Below the pieces are notes generated by a model. It was given only the letters and a program-made list of their open reading frames with translations, was not told where the DNA came from and ran no database searches. This document shows, one piece after another, positions 43,716 through 53,296 of a stretch of 64,000 bases of DNA. The first letter of the stretch is position 1. Each line of letters begins with the position of its first letter. Position numbers and translations under genes: made by a program. The DNA lies in contig CAYOPZ010000001.1 in the NCBI GenBank assembly GCA_964406005.1, positions 62,001-126,000 of the forward strand, given 5' to 3'. This DNA is from CAYOPZ01 sp964406005 (GTDB lineage Bacteria > Bacteroidota > Bacteroidia > Bacteroidales > SM23-62).

Positions 43716-45062
43716 ATGAGAACATTGACCATAATCATGTGCTTTATGATGCTCCCCGCCGCATACAGGGGATACGCACAAACCGGGGAAGGAACGAAAT
43801 CCTTCAGCCTGAAGGAAGCCCAGGACTACGCTGTCCTGAACAACAGTACCGTCCTGAATGCCAGGCTGGATGTGGATGCCGCCAGGCAACGGATCTGGGA
43901 AAATACTGCATCCGGCCTGCCGCAAATTTCTGCCAGCGCGGGATATACAGATAACCTTCAGCTGATGACCACACTGATCCCAGCGGAATTTTTCGGGGGC
44001 GATCCCGGTACCTTCATGCCTGTTCAGTTCGGTACGCAGCACAATGCCTCGGCCAGTATCATTGCCAGCCAGCTGCTTTTCAGCGGTCCGTATATCGTCG
44101 GCCTCCAGGCTGCATCCAAATACAAGGACCTTACGGAAAAAACATTAATCAAATCCGAATCCGATATCAGGGAAGCCGTCGCCCAGAGCTATTATTCCAT
44201 ACTGCTGGCTGAAGCCAGCCGGGATGCTTATGCGGAAAACCTTGAAAGTATGAGGCAGCGGCTGGAGGAAACCAGGGCCATGGTCGAAACGGGTTTTCTC
44301 GAGGAACCGGATCTTGACCAGATACAGATCGCAGTGAGCAACCTGGAAAATGAATACAATTCGGCCGTGCAGATGGCAAAACTTTCATACAGGTTCCTCC
44401 TGTACATTATGGGTTCTGACATAGACGCGGAAATATCCCTCTCGGAGAACCTCGACGACATCATTGCAGACCTTTCGGGAGACCTGCTCCGGCAGGAGTT
44501 CGTTGTCAAAGACCATATAAATTACAAAATTCTCAATACACAGGAACAGCTTGCCTATCTCCAGGTAAAGCTGAACAAATACGAGTACCTGCCTGTGCTG
44601 TCGGTCAATCTGAACCATTCCCAGAGTGCCATGAGAAGGACTTTCAATTTCCTTGACTTTGACCAGGACTGGTATCCTTCCACCCTGCTCAGCTTTAACC
44701 TGAGCGTACCGGTATTCAGTTCGGGGATGAGAAGGGCCAGGATAGGGCAATCCGAAATCGAGCTTGAGAAAACACAAAATCTCAAAACCGATCTTGTCAG
44801 CGGACTGGAGCTGACCGTTTCGCAGGCAAGGATAGCTTTTAACACGGCATATGAAAAATACCTTAACGAAAAGGACAACGTCAGGCTGGCCCGGAAGGTG
44901 TTCGACAACACTTCCGTAAAATACCGTGAAGGCACGGTAAGCAGCCTTGAGATGAGCGTAGCAAGCGATCAGCTGACCGGTGTGAATACGGGTTATATCT
45001 CAGCCATGGTGGAACTTCTTAACGCCAGGCTGAAACTGGAAAAAGCCCTTGGAAACCTTTAA
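43716..45062 (+). CDS. TolC-family outer-membrane efflux protein
   Basis: 448 residues with a signal peptide (AAYRGYAQT). The OEP double-repeat coiled-coil pattern is visible: FSLKEAQDYAVLNNSTVLNA, SDIREAVAQSYYSILLAEAS and VRLARKVFDNTSVKYREGTV near 390, with ALEKALGNL at the end. It forms the outer-membrane duct for the adaptor and RND pump encoded downstream. Confidence 0.9.
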   Translation: MRTLTIIMCFMMLPAAYRGYAQTGEGTKSFSLKEAQDYAVLNNSTVLNARLDVDAARQRIWENTASGLPQISASAGYTDNLQLMTTLIPAEFFGGDPGTFMPVQFGTQHNASASIIASQLLFSGPYIVGLQAASKYKDLTEKTLIKSESDIREAVAQSYYSILLAEASRDAYAENLESMRQRLEETRAMVETGFLEEPDLDQIQIAVSNLENEYNSAVQMAKLSYRFLLYIMGSDIDAEISLSENLDDIIADLSGDLLRQEFVVKDHINYKILNTQEQLAYLQVKLNKYEYLPVLSVNLNHSQSAMRRTFNFLDFDQDWYPSTLLSFNLSVPVFSSGMRRARIGQSEIELEKTQNLKTDLVSGLELTVSQARIAFNTAYEKYLNEKDNVRLARKVFDNTSVKYREGTVSSLEMSVASDQLTGVNTGYISAMVELLNARLKLEKALGNL

Positions 45063-45073
45063 ACTGTCAATCC

Positions 45074-46210
45074 ATGAATCATATGAAAAAAATATCCATT
45101 GTTTTAATCCTGCTTGTCCTGTCAGCCTCCTGCGACATGAACAGCCCCGATGCGATCCGTCAGCGGATCACCAGGAAAAAGGATGCGGCCAGAAGAATAA
45201 ACGATAAGATCACCGAGCTTGAAGACGAGCTCGCTGAAGTCGACACTTCTGAAGACACGAAATACCTTGTTCCGGTCTCATTGAAAACCTTGAAGCCTGA
45301 ATCATTTGAACATTATTTTGAGATTACCGGCAGGCTGGAAGCCGAAGCGGATGCCTTTATCAGTCCCGAAACCAACGGCCAGATCAAAACCATCCATGTG
45401 GAAGAAGGTCAGTATGTAAAGAAGGGACAGCTGCTCGTTTCCCTGAATACTTCCGTTACGGAAAGCAGTATCAGGGAGGTCGAAACAGGTCTCGAGCTGG
45501 CCACCAGGCTGTATGAAAAACAGAAGGACCTTTGGGACCAGAACATTGGATCAGAGATACAGTACCTGGAAGCCAAAAACGCCAAGGAGTCTGCCGAAGC
45601 AAGGCTGGCAACGCTCCGGGCCCAGCTGGACATGGCGCGGATCACCGCTCCTTTCTCCGGGGTGGTCGAAAGCATTATGCTCAGGGAGGGTGAACTTGCA
45701 TCTCCGGGAATTCAGGTGATACAGCTCGTAAGTCTGAAAAATCTTAAAATTTACGGCGATGTATCCGAACGCTATATAGGCAGCCTGAAAAAAGGAGATG
45801 TTGTGCTTGTCAGTTTCCCTGACCTGGAAGGCCTGAGCATGAAAGTCCCCATTTACCGGGTCGGAAATGTGATCGACGACAAGAGCAGGACATACCGGAT
45901 CGAGATGAAGCTGGAAAACAATGAAAACAAACTGAAACCGAACATGTATACCACCATACTGATCAACGACTTCAGTGCCGGGGAAGCATTGGTCGTACCT
46001 TCGATCGCGATCAAGCAGGATATACAGGGCAACTATCTGTATGTGGCCAGGGAAGAGAACGGTCGCCTCAAGGCACGAAAAAGATATGTCACAAGCGGTA
46101 TGTCATACAACGATCAGACTATGGTCACAGGAGGTCTTTCCGAGGAAGAGGATGTGATCATTGAAGGATCCAGCCTGGTATCCGACGGTGTTGAAATTAC
46201 AACGAGATAA
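45074..46210 (+). CDS. RND efflux periplasmic adaptor (membrane-fusion protein)
   Basis: 378 residues, lipoprotein signal (LVLSASCDMN, Cys near 20). An early coiled segment (RKKDAARRINDKITELEDEL) precedes the barrel-sandwich motif IKTIHVEEGQYVKKGQLLVS, the hairpin (TRLYEKQKDLWDQNIGSEIQ), then ITAPFSGVVESIMLREGELA. It connects the inner-membrane RND pump to TolC. It follows the TolC gene by 11 bases and precedes the pump by 6. Confidence 0.9.
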   Translation: MNHMKKISIVLILLVLSASCDMNSPDAIRQRITRKKDAARRINDKITELEDELAEVDTSEDTKYLVPVSLKTLKPESFEHYFEITGRLEAEADAFISPETNGQIKTIHVEEGQYVKKGQLLVSLNTSVTESSIREVETGLELATRLYEKQKDLWDQNIGSEIQYLEAKNAKESAEARLATLRAQLDMARITAPFSGVVESIMLREGELASPGIQVIQLVSLKNLKIYGDVSERYIGSLKKGDVVLVSFPDLEGLSMKVPIYRVGNVIDDKSRTYRIEMKLENNENKLKPNMYTTILINDFSAGEALVVPSIAIKQDIQGNYLYVAREENGRLKARKRYVTSGMSYNDQTMVTGGLSEEEDVIIEGSSLVSDGVEITTR

Positions 46211-46216
46211 GGGAAA

Positions 46217-49200
46217 ATGAGTGCAAAAGAGATCAAAGACACCGTCATCAGGAATTTCGGGCTGACGACCCTCGCATTGAGAAACAGGAATACCGTATTC
46301 CTTCTGGCAATCGTTATCCTGATTTTCGGGGGCATTTCATACCGTATACTCCCCAAAGAACTGTTCCCTGAGATTGTCATACCTACCGTCCTCGTTCAGA
46401 CGACCTATTCCGGCAATGCCCCGGTTGATATTGAAAACCTGATTACCAGGCCGCTGGAAAAAGAGATCGAGTCTGTAAACGGGATCAAGGAACTTTCTTC
46501 CACCTCCGCCCAGGATGCTTCCATGATCTTCGTGGAATTCAATACGAACGTGAACATTGACAAAGCACTGTCGGACGTAAAGGATGCCGTTGACAATGCC
46601 AAGAGTGAACTCCCCAACGACCTGATGTTCGATCCCCTGGTGATGGACATAGACCTGTCTGAATTCCCGATCATAAATATCAACCTTTCCGGGGATTTCA
46701 GCCTCGAGGAATTGAGAAACTATGCAGAATACCTGGAAGATGAAATCGAAGGCATCCCGGAAATATCGAAAGTGGAGATTCAGGGATTGAACGAGAAAGA
46801 GGTTACAATCGATGTCGACCTGTACAAGCTGGAAGCCCTGAATCTGTCGTTTTATGATATACAGAGGGCAATCATTGAAGAGAATGTTTCCATTTCGGGG
46901 GGGGAGATCAAGCTCGGTACGGCCAGGCGTGCGATCCGGACCATGGGAGAGTTCAAATCGCTGGAGGAGATCAGAAACATCATTATCAAGCGGGAGAACG
47001 GGAAGGTCGTATATCTTAAGGACGTGGCCGATGTAACGGAGGGATACCCCGAACCCGACAGTTATGCAAGGCTGAACAGGCAACCGGTGGTATCCGTCCA
47101 GGTGATAAAGAAATCCGGTGAGAACCTTCTCTCCGCCACAGACCAGATCATTGAAACGGTAGACCGTGCAACGGCATCCGGAAAGATCCCCGCAGAGATG
47201 AGCCTGACCCTTACAAACGATCAGTCGGATTATGTTCGCGTGCAGCTTAAGAACCTGGAGAACAGTATGATCATGGGTGTAATATTCGTTGTGCTCGTAC
47301 TGTTTTATTTCCTGGGCACGAGGAATGCCCTTTTCGTTGGCATTGCCATTCCCATGTCCATGTTCACATCCTTCATAGTGTTCAACCTGATCGGCTACAA
47401 CATCAACATGATCATACTGTTCTCCCTGATCCTTGCCCTGGGCATGCTGGTAGACAACGGGATTGTGGTGGTGGAAAACATTTACCGTTTTGTCAGCAGG
47501 GGCTACAAGCCCTTCGAAGCGGCGCGGCAGGCAGTCGGTGAGATCGCCGTGCCCATCATCACCTCCACCGCCACCACGCTGGCCGCCTTTCTGCCGCTTG
47601 CTTTCTGGGGAGGCATAACGGGGGAATTCATGAAAGAGCTGCCCATTACGCTTATCATCGTGCTCAGCTCATCGCTGTTTGTGGCACTGGTAATCATCCC
47701 GGTGTTCTCGGCCACGTTTATCCGGGTAGGCGGCTCAAGTTATAACAGTACACCCGATACAAAAAAAGGCTATAAAATTGCGCTGGGGATGATTGCCCTT
47801 TCTATCCCATTCTATATTGCGGGTCTCAATATCATCGCAAACCTGTTAAGTCTCTTCGCCCTTATCGGCATCCTTAACCTTGCCTTTTTCCACAAGGCGG
47901 AACTGTGGTTCCAGAAGGTATTCCTGGTCTGGCTTGACAGGATATACCTGAAAACCCTGAAATACGCATTGCGCGGATTCAACCCTGTGCGGTTCTTCAT
48001 CGGGACCATCCTCCTGCTTGGCTTTACCATGTTCCTGTTTGCGGTAAGGGCGCCGGAAGTCAATTTCTTCCCTGTAAATGCCCCGAATTACATAAATGTC
48101 GTCGCCGAATTACCCATAGGCACGGACATCACGGAGACCGACAGGTTCATGCGCGAGCAGCTTGAAGAAGACATTTTCAGGATACTGGAACCCTACAGGG
48201 ATATTGTCGAATCGGTGCTTACGACGGTGGGCCAGGGAGGAGACGAGGACCTCAGCAACCTCAGCGTCGGGGGAACCCCCAACAAGGCAGCCTCCACCAT
48301 TACCTTCGTGGATTATGAATACCGCCGGGGAATCGATACAAGAAAGATCATGCGCGAGATCAGCGAGGCCCTTATTGGCGCCTACCCCGGCGTCCAGCTT
48401 TCCATTGAAAAGGACGAAATGGGACCGCCGGCAGGAGAAGCCATCAGCATCGAGATCACCGGAGAGGATTTCAACGAGCTTATGTATCTTGCGGATTCCA
48501 TGATGGATTTTATTGACATGGCTGGCATAGACGGGATAGAGGGATTGAAAAGCAACCTGACAATGGGCAAGCCGGAGCTTCTTGTAAATATTGACAGAGA
48601 GAAGGCCAGCAGTTACGGTGTCTCCACCACCCAGATCGCCAATACGATCCGGACCGCCCTGTTCGGACAGGAGATCTCCGATTTCAAGGTCGGCGAGGAT
48701 GAATATCCCATCTGGTTGCGGCTCCAGGAAAAATACAGGTACAACGTGCCCTCCCTGATGAACCAGAAGATCATCTTCAATGAGGAAGGAAGGGATATCG
48801 CGGTGCCTATCTCGTCAGTGGCGGACATCAGCTACAGCACAACATACGGTTCCGTAAGAAGGAAGGATCTGGAGCGGGTCATAACCATTTACTCCAATGT
48901 AATAGAAGGTTATAATGCGACAAGGATCAATGACAATATAGCCAGTGTTCTCCATGATTTCGAGCTGCCCGAAGGATATACCTACGCATTTACAGGCGAA
49001 CAGGAGGAGCAGGAGGAAACCATGGCATTTCTCGGCAGGGCGATGATGATCGCACTGGCCCTTATCCTGCTGATCCTGGTGACACAGTTCAATTCCGTTG
49101 TCCGGCCGCTCATCATTCTTGCCAGTGTGGTTTTCAGCACCATAGGCGTATTCGGTGGGATTTCCACCTTTAAAATGGATTTCATCGTGGTGATGACCGG

Positions 49201-49672
49201 CATAGGTATCGTATCCCTGGCAGGTATTGTGGTGAATAACGCCATCGTGCTGGTCGACTATATCGAATTGCTCAAGGCGCGCAAGCGTAAGGAACTCGGT
49301 CTTGAGGAAGGGGCCGTTCTCCCGCTCAACGCGGCCACCGAATGTATCATACAGGGAGGCAGGACAAGGCTGCGCCCCGTTCTTCTGACAGCCATTACCA
49401 CGGTGCTCGGGCTGCTTCCGCTTGCCGTGGGACTCAACATAGACTTCGAAGGATTTTTCTCGCACTTTGCACCGAACATTTACTTCGGCGGGCCGCAGGT
49501 AATTTTCTGGGGACCCATGGCCTGGACTGTGATTTTCGGGCTGACTTTTTCAACTTTCCTTACCCTTGTCATTGTACCTGTTATGTACAGGCTTACCACG
49601 GTGATACAAGACAGATTAACCCATCTTTTCTTGTTCCGTAAAAACAATTCCCATCCGGCTTCCACCGGATAA
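46217..49672 (+). CDS. RND efflux pump, HAE1-like
   Basis: 1151 residues with the AcrB layout: N-terminal membrane helix (NTVFLLAIVILIFGGISYRI), porter domain (DIENLITRPLEKEIESVNGI), the RND motif LILALGMLVDNGIVVVENIY in helix 4, a second porter domain (GPPAGEAISIEITGEDFNEL) and C-terminal helices with GIVSLAGIVVNNAIVLVDYI. It expels drugs, dyes or lipids using proton motive force; substrates are unknown. About 100 residues longer than AcrB, with extra hydrophobic sequence near 510-590. The operon ends here at the terminator. Confidence 0.92.
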   Translation: MSAKEIKDTVIRNFGLTTLALRNRNTVFLLAIVILIFGGISYRILPKELFPEIVIPTVLVQTTYSGNAPVDIENLITRPLEKEIESVNGIKELSSTSAQDASMIFVEFNTNVNIDKALSDVKDAVDNAKSELPNDLMFDPLVMDIDLSEFPIININLSGDFSLEELRNYAEYLEDEIEGIPEISKVEIQGLNEKEVTIDVDLYKLEALNLSFYDIQRAIIEENVSISGGEIKLGTARRAIRTMGEFKSLEEIRNIIIKRENGKVVYLKDVADVTEGYPEPDSYARLNRQPVVSVQVIKKSGENLLSATDQIIETVDRATASGKIPAEMSLTLTNDQSDYVRVQLKNLENSMIMGVIFVVLVLFYFLGTRNALFVGIAIPMSMFTSFIVFNLIGYNINMIILFSLILALGMLVDNGIVVVENIYRFVSRGYKPFEAARQAVGEIAVPIITSTATTLAAFLPLAFWGGITGEFMKELPITLIIVLSSSLFVALVIIPVFSATFIRVGGSSYNSTPDTKKGYKIALGMIALSIPFYIAGLNIIANLLSLFALIGILNLAFFHKAELWFQKVFLVWLDRIYLKTLKYALRGFNPVRFFIGTILLLGFTMFLFAVRAPEVNFFPVNAPNYINVVAELPIGTDITETDRFMREQLEEDIFRILEPYRDIVESVLTTVGQGGDEDLSNLSVGGTPNKAASTITFVDYEYRRGIDTRKIMREISEALIGAYPGVQLSIEKDEMGPPAGEAISIEITGEDFNELMYLADSMMDFIDMAGIDGIEGLKSNLTMGKPELLVNIDREKASSYGVSTTQIANTIRTALFGQEISDFKVGEDEYPIWLRLQEKYRYNVPSLMNQKIIFNEEGRDIAVPISSVADISYSTTYGSVRRKDLERVITIYSNVIEGYNATRINDNIASVLHDFELPEGYTYAFTGEQEEQEETMAFLGRAMMIALALILLILVTQFNSVVRPLIILASVVFSTIGVFGGISTFKMDFIVVMTGIGIVSLAGIVVNNAIVLVDYIELLKARKRKELGLEEGAVLPLNAATECIIQGGRTRLRPVLLTAITTVLGLLPLAVGLNIDFEGFFSHFAPNIYFGGPQVIFWGPMAWTVIFGLTFSTFLTLVIVPVMYRLTTVIQDRLTHLFLFRKNNSHPASTG

Positions 49673-49710
49673 AAACTTTGCGCTCCGTCTCCGGGCGGGG
49701 CGCAAAGTTT
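49673..49710 (+). terminator. Intrinsic terminator of the RND operon
   Basis: The 11-base perfect stem AAACTTTGCGC / GCGCAAAGTTT surrounds a 16-base GC-rich loop, beginning directly after the stop codon of the RND pump. AT-rich TTTATTATATTTA follows. Because the arms are perfect, it could also act on the opposite strand. Confidence 0.75.
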
Positions 49711-49724
49711 ATTATATTTAGGGT

Positions 49725-50030
49725 ATGCAAAAAACGCTGCTGGTCATTCTGCTGTTTGCCATCCTGATCGTCATTTTTGCACTTCAGAACAGCGCCGAAG
49801 TGGTGATCAATCTGTGGTTCTGGAGCATTAACATATCCCTTGCCCTGATCGTGATCCTGGCATTCGCCCTGGGAGCCCTTGTGGGAATTCTTTTTTCCAT
49901 TCCGCAAAGGCGAAGGAAAAAATCCCTCTCCCCGGTCCGGGATTCCAATGAGGCGACAGGCGAAGAAAATATGTCTGCAGGCGAAGCAGATGACGGGGAC
50001 CCAGAATTTGAAGATCTCACCGAACCCTGA
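49725..50030 (+). CDS. LapA-domain membrane protein
   Basis: 101 residues. Two membrane helices (TLLVILLFAILIVIFALQNS and SLALIVILAFALGALVGILF) separated by EVVINLWFWSI match the LapA/YciS domain; a charged cytoplasmic tail follows the RRRKK stop-transfer. LapA-like proteins help assemble lipopolysaccharide (YciS/LapB) in other bacteria; that role is not proven here. The gene overlaps the rhodanese gene tail to tail by 14 bases. Confidence 0.8.
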   Translation: MQKTLLVILLFAILIVIFALQNSAEVVINLWFWSINISLALIVILAFALGALVGILFSIPQRRRKKSLSPVRDSNEATGEENMSAGEADDGDPEFEDLTEP

Positions 50031-50439
50031 TCCTTTTCAGGTTTCTCTCATCCATGGGATAACCGAGCCGTTCCCATTCTTCGAGGCCCCCTTCCAGATT
50101 ATAGACCCTGGCAAATCCCCCGTCGGTCAGGAACTCGCATGCAACCGGACTCCTGTAATCATTGGAACAATATGTAAAAACAGGTTGTTCGTGGTCGCAG
50201 GTATCCAGGATCTCTTCGAGGCTCTGTATATCGGGAGCCAGGAGTGCCTCCGGTATCCGTTCTTTCCGGTATTCTTCATAGGTACGCGTATCCAGCAACA
50301 GCGGATTTTCTGCCTGGTGCAGACGGATGAAAAATTCCTCAGCCGGAAGATGTATGCAATTTAACACCTTATCCGGCTGTGCAGCCGGCTTTATACCGGC
50401 AAACAACGGAAACAGAACCAGTAAAAACCAGGTTTTCAT
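50017..50439 (-). CDS. Secreted rhodanese-like protein
   Basis: 140 residues with a signal peptide (LFAGIKPAAQ). A single rhodanese domain has LLLDTRTYEEYRKERIPEAL and the active-site loop with catalytic Cys in TYCSNDYRSPVA, then VYNLEGGLEEWERLGYP. Rhodaneses transfer sulfane sulfur or act as phosphatase-like regulators; export suggests a periplasmic sulfur role. The TAACTTTG promoter 36 bases upstream suggests an independent unit. Confidence 0.85.
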   Translation of the reverse strand: MKTWFLLVLFPLFAGIKPAAQPDKVLNCIHLPAEEFFIRLHQAENPLLLDTRTYEEYRKERIPEALLAPDIQSLEEILDTCDHEQPVFTYCSNDYRSPVACEFLTDGGFARVYNLEGGLEEWERLGYPMDERNLKRIRVR

Positions 50440-50474
50440 TTTCTGCGGCTTCGGTTTGCCGTATTTGTCCTGAT

Positions 50475-50482
50475 CAAAGTTA
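50475..50482 (-). promoter_or_regulatory. -7 element of the rhodanese gene
   Basis: TAACTTTG on the minus strand, 36 bases before the rhodanese ATG. Confidence 0.45.
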
Positions 50483-50541
50483 AACTTTTTCAGGTCAGAT
50501 GATATTCATGCCACAATTACATAAAGGTGTAAAAAACGGGT

Positions 50542-51234
50542 TTGAGCTGCACCGGCGATTTTCTGAACCTGTTGTTCCCCAGGTTGTGTCCGGCATGCGA
50601 AAATGTGCTGCTGAAAAACGAAGGGCTTATGTGTACTGCCTGTACATTCGGCCTGCCCAGAACCCGTTTCCGCAGTTACCGGGACAATGCCGTGGCCAGG
50701 TTGTTCCAGGGAAGGGTGACGATCGAAAATGCAACTGCGTATTTCCATTACCAGAAGGGCAGCAGGTACCGTAAGCTGATCCACGACCTTAAGTACAAAG
50801 GCCGGAAGGACATCGGCAGGGAGCTGGGAAGGATCATGGGGCTGGAGCTGCTGGACTCGCCCTATGCCGGTGTGAACCTGATCCTGCCCGTGCCATTGCA
50901 TCCTGCAAGGCTCCGGCAGAGGGGCTACAACCAGTGTGATTCCATTGCAGAAGGGCTGTCCCGGAGCCTGGGGATCCCGCATTGCGATAACCTGCTGGTA
51001 AGATCACGTCAGTCCGGTCCCCAGACAGGCAAATCCCGTTACCAGCGACGGGAAAATGCAGAACCCGGATTCGGCGTTAAAATGCCCCCCGGGCTTGAAA
51101 ACATGCATATCCTTCTGGTTGATGACGTCGTCACCACAGGGGCAACACTCGGTGCCTGTGCCACGGCCGTACTGAATGTGCCCGGAACAAGGGTCAGCGT
51201 TGCCGCACTGGCCTATACAGGAAAGCTGTTCTGA
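50542..51234 (+). CDS. ComF-family phosphoribosyltransferase-like protein
   Basis: 230 residues from TTG 50542; an in-frame stop lies just upstream, so no longer start is possible. A zinc-ribbon-like LCPACENVLLKNEGLMCTAC opens the protein. The PRTase-fold core has ILPVPLHPARLRQRGYNQ and the PRPP loop LLVDDVVTTGATLGACATAV. ComF proteins take part in DNA uptake (competence) in the cytoplasm or act near DNA repair. Convergent with dnaG 6 bases away. Confidence 0.9.
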   Translation: MSCTGDFLNLLFPRLCPACENVLLKNEGLMCTACTFGLPRTRFRSYRDNAVARLFQGRVTIENATAYFHYQKGSRYRKLIHDLKYKGRKDIGRELGRIMGLELLDSPYAGVNLILPVPLHPARLRQRGYNQCDSIAEGLSRSLGIPHCDNLLVRSRQSGPQTGKSRYQRRENAEPGFGVKMPPGLENMHILLVDDVVTTGATLGACATAVLNVPGTRVSVAALAYTGKLF

Positions 51235-51239
51235 ACGGA

Positions 51240-53183
51240 TTACTTCAGGACCACCCAGCCTCTTTCCCTGGAAATGGTCTTGATCAGGGAAGAAATGGTA
51301 ATATACTGCTGCATCAGTGGATTCACCGCTTCGATACTGTCATCGCCGGTCTGGATCTCACGGATCTGCTCTTCTTTTTCACGCTGGGCCATTTCGAGGA
51401 TCTTGCGCTTGTACTCTACAAGCGCCTTGGGCACGTTCTTTTTCAGGAGCATGTCTTCGGTTTCCACCATGGCTCCCTTGCGCTTGTGAACCTTGCTGAG
51501 GCTGTAGGGTGAGCTCAGCAGGTCAACGGCCAGCCTGCTGATGTCAGGATCATCATGGTTTACAAAATGCTTTATCTCTATCACTTCTCCTTTCTGCAGA
51601 AGGTTGTTTACCTCCTCAAAAATTTTCCGGTAGAGCAGGTTCCTGAATTCAAGTTCATCATTCAGGATCTCATTGACTATATACTCTGCGACCGAAATGT
51701 ATTCGAGCCCGGAGTGTTCGTCCTGGATCTCGAACAATCTTTCGTTGCCGTACTGGAGAAGGAAACGGACCAGTATCTTTTCCTGTTCCTCGCTGTACAC
51801 CTCCCCGATGAATGATGGAAGGGGAGTGGATTGAAGCCGTACTTCTTCCTGCCTGGTTATTTTACTGTACCGTTCTTCGGCTTTCTTTTTTCTCAGCCTG
51901 TACACCTGGGAGTAAAGAATCCTTTCCTCCGTATCGAGCATTTTCGCACATTCCTTTATATAAACGGAGCGTGTAACCGTATCGGGAATCACCGATATGG
52001 AACGGATCACATCATTGATCAGGCCTGCCTTCCGAACGGGATCACGGCCCGACTCCTCAAGCAGCAGGCGGGTCTTGAAGGAAATGAAATCCTTTTCATT
52101 CCCTTTTATATATTCAGCAAATTCGGTAGCGCTCATCTTTTTCGACCATGAATCCGGATCTTCCCCTTCCGGCAGGGGGATCACCCTGATGTTAAGACCC
52201 TCTTCCAGGATCATGTCTATGCCTCTTAACGAGGCTTTTACACCCGCCTCATCCCCGTCATAAATAATGGTTATGTTATTGGTGAAGCGCCTGATCAGCC
52301 TTATCTGCTCGGTTGTCAATGCAGTACCCGATGAAGATACCACATTTTCCACCCCTGCCTGGTGCAGGCCGAGTACATCGGTATATCCTTCAACCAGGTA
52401 ACATTTATCCTGCTTCACAATGGCCGACTTGGCAAAATACAATCCGTAAAGTACTCTGCCCTTCTGGTAGATTTCCGATTCGGGTGAATTCAGGTATTTT
52501 GCCATCCTGTCATCCGACCTGATGATCCTTCCCCCGAATCCGGCCACACTGCCGGTCAATCCGTGAATGGGAAAAATGATCCGCCCGTGAAACCGGTCGC
52601 TCCGGTAATTGTCCTTCTGGATCGTCAGGCCCGTTTTCTCAAGGTATTCCGTCTTATAACCCTCTTTCAACGCGGCCTTTGTAAACGCGTCCTTCTGCCC
52701 GGGGCTGTAACCCAGCTGGAATTTACGGATCACCTCTTCCCTGAATCCCCGTTCCCTGAAATAAGCCATCCCTATGGATTGCCCTTCGGGCGTGTTCTGA
52801 AGGATACCGGTGAAGTACTTCTGGGCAAAGGCCGTCAGTATCAACAGGCTTTCCCGTTCGTTTTTCTGCTGTATCTCCTCCGGACTGGGCTCCTTCTCGA
52901 CAATCTCGATACCGTACTTTTTTGCCAGGTACCTCAGGGCCTCCGGATAGGTCAGCCGTTCATGCTCCATCAGAAAACCAACCACATTCCCTCCCTTGCC
53001 CGAACTGAAATCCTTGTAAATACCCTTTGCAGGGGAAACAAAAAAGGAGGGTGTCTTTTCGTTGGTAAAGGGGCTGAGTCCTTTGTAGTTCTGTCCCGAT
53101 TTTTTCAGTGTGACAAAATCGGAGATCACCTCGACAATGTCTGCCGTTTCAAAAATCCGGTCTATGGTTTCCCTGTCGATCAT
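51240..53183 (-). CDS. dnaG: DNA primase
   Basis: 647 residues. N-terminal CHC2-like domain (QNYKGLSPFTNEKTPSFFVS to DFSSGKGGNVVGF) followed by the primase core with RGFREEVIRKFQLGYS and the TOPRIM motifs CYLVEGYTDVLGLHQ and IYDGDEAGVKAS. The residues that would be the four zinc ligands are Ser, Thr, Asp and Ser, so zinc cannot bind in the usual way. A C-terminal helicase-binding-like region follows. It makes RNA primers for replication. Confidence 0.93.
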   Translation of the reverse strand: MIDRETIDRIFETADIVEVISDFVTLKKSGQNYKGLSPFTNEKTPSFFVSPAKGIYKDFSSGKGGNVVGFLMEHERLTYPEALRYLAKKYGIEIVEKEPSPEEIQQKNERESLLILTAFAQKYFTGILQNTPEGQSIGMAYFRERGFREEVIRKFQLGYSPGQKDAFTKAALKEGYKTEYLEKTGLTIQKDNYRSDRFHGRIIFPIHGLTGSVAGFGGRIIRSDDRMAKYLNSPESEIYQKGRVLYGLYFAKSAIVKQDKCYLVEGYTDVLGLHQAGVENVVSSSGTALTTEQIRLIRRFTNNITIIYDGDEAGVKASLRGIDMILEEGLNIRVIPLPEGEDPDSWSKKMSATEFAEYIKGNEKDFISFKTRLLLEESGRDPVRKAGLINDVIRSISVIPDTVTRSVYIKECAKMLDTEERILYSQVYRLRKKKAEERYSKITRQEEVRLQSTPLPSFIGEVYSEEQEKILVRFLLQYGNERLFEIQDEHSGLEYISVAEYIVNEILNDELEFRNLLYRKIFEEVNNLLQKGEVIEIKHFVNHDDPDISRLAVDLLSSPYSLSKVHKRKGAMVETEDMLLKKNVPKALVEYKRKILEMAQREKEEQIREIQTGDDSIEAVNPLMQQYITISSLIKTISRERGWVVLK

Positions 53184-53296
53184 ACTGCTAAATTACTAAA
53201 CTTTGGCCATCTTTAACTCCGGTTCCCGGGTCATGAAAAGCCGTGCTTTTTTTTTAACTTGGGAAATCATATCCCGGCATCCTTACTCGAGAGAAT

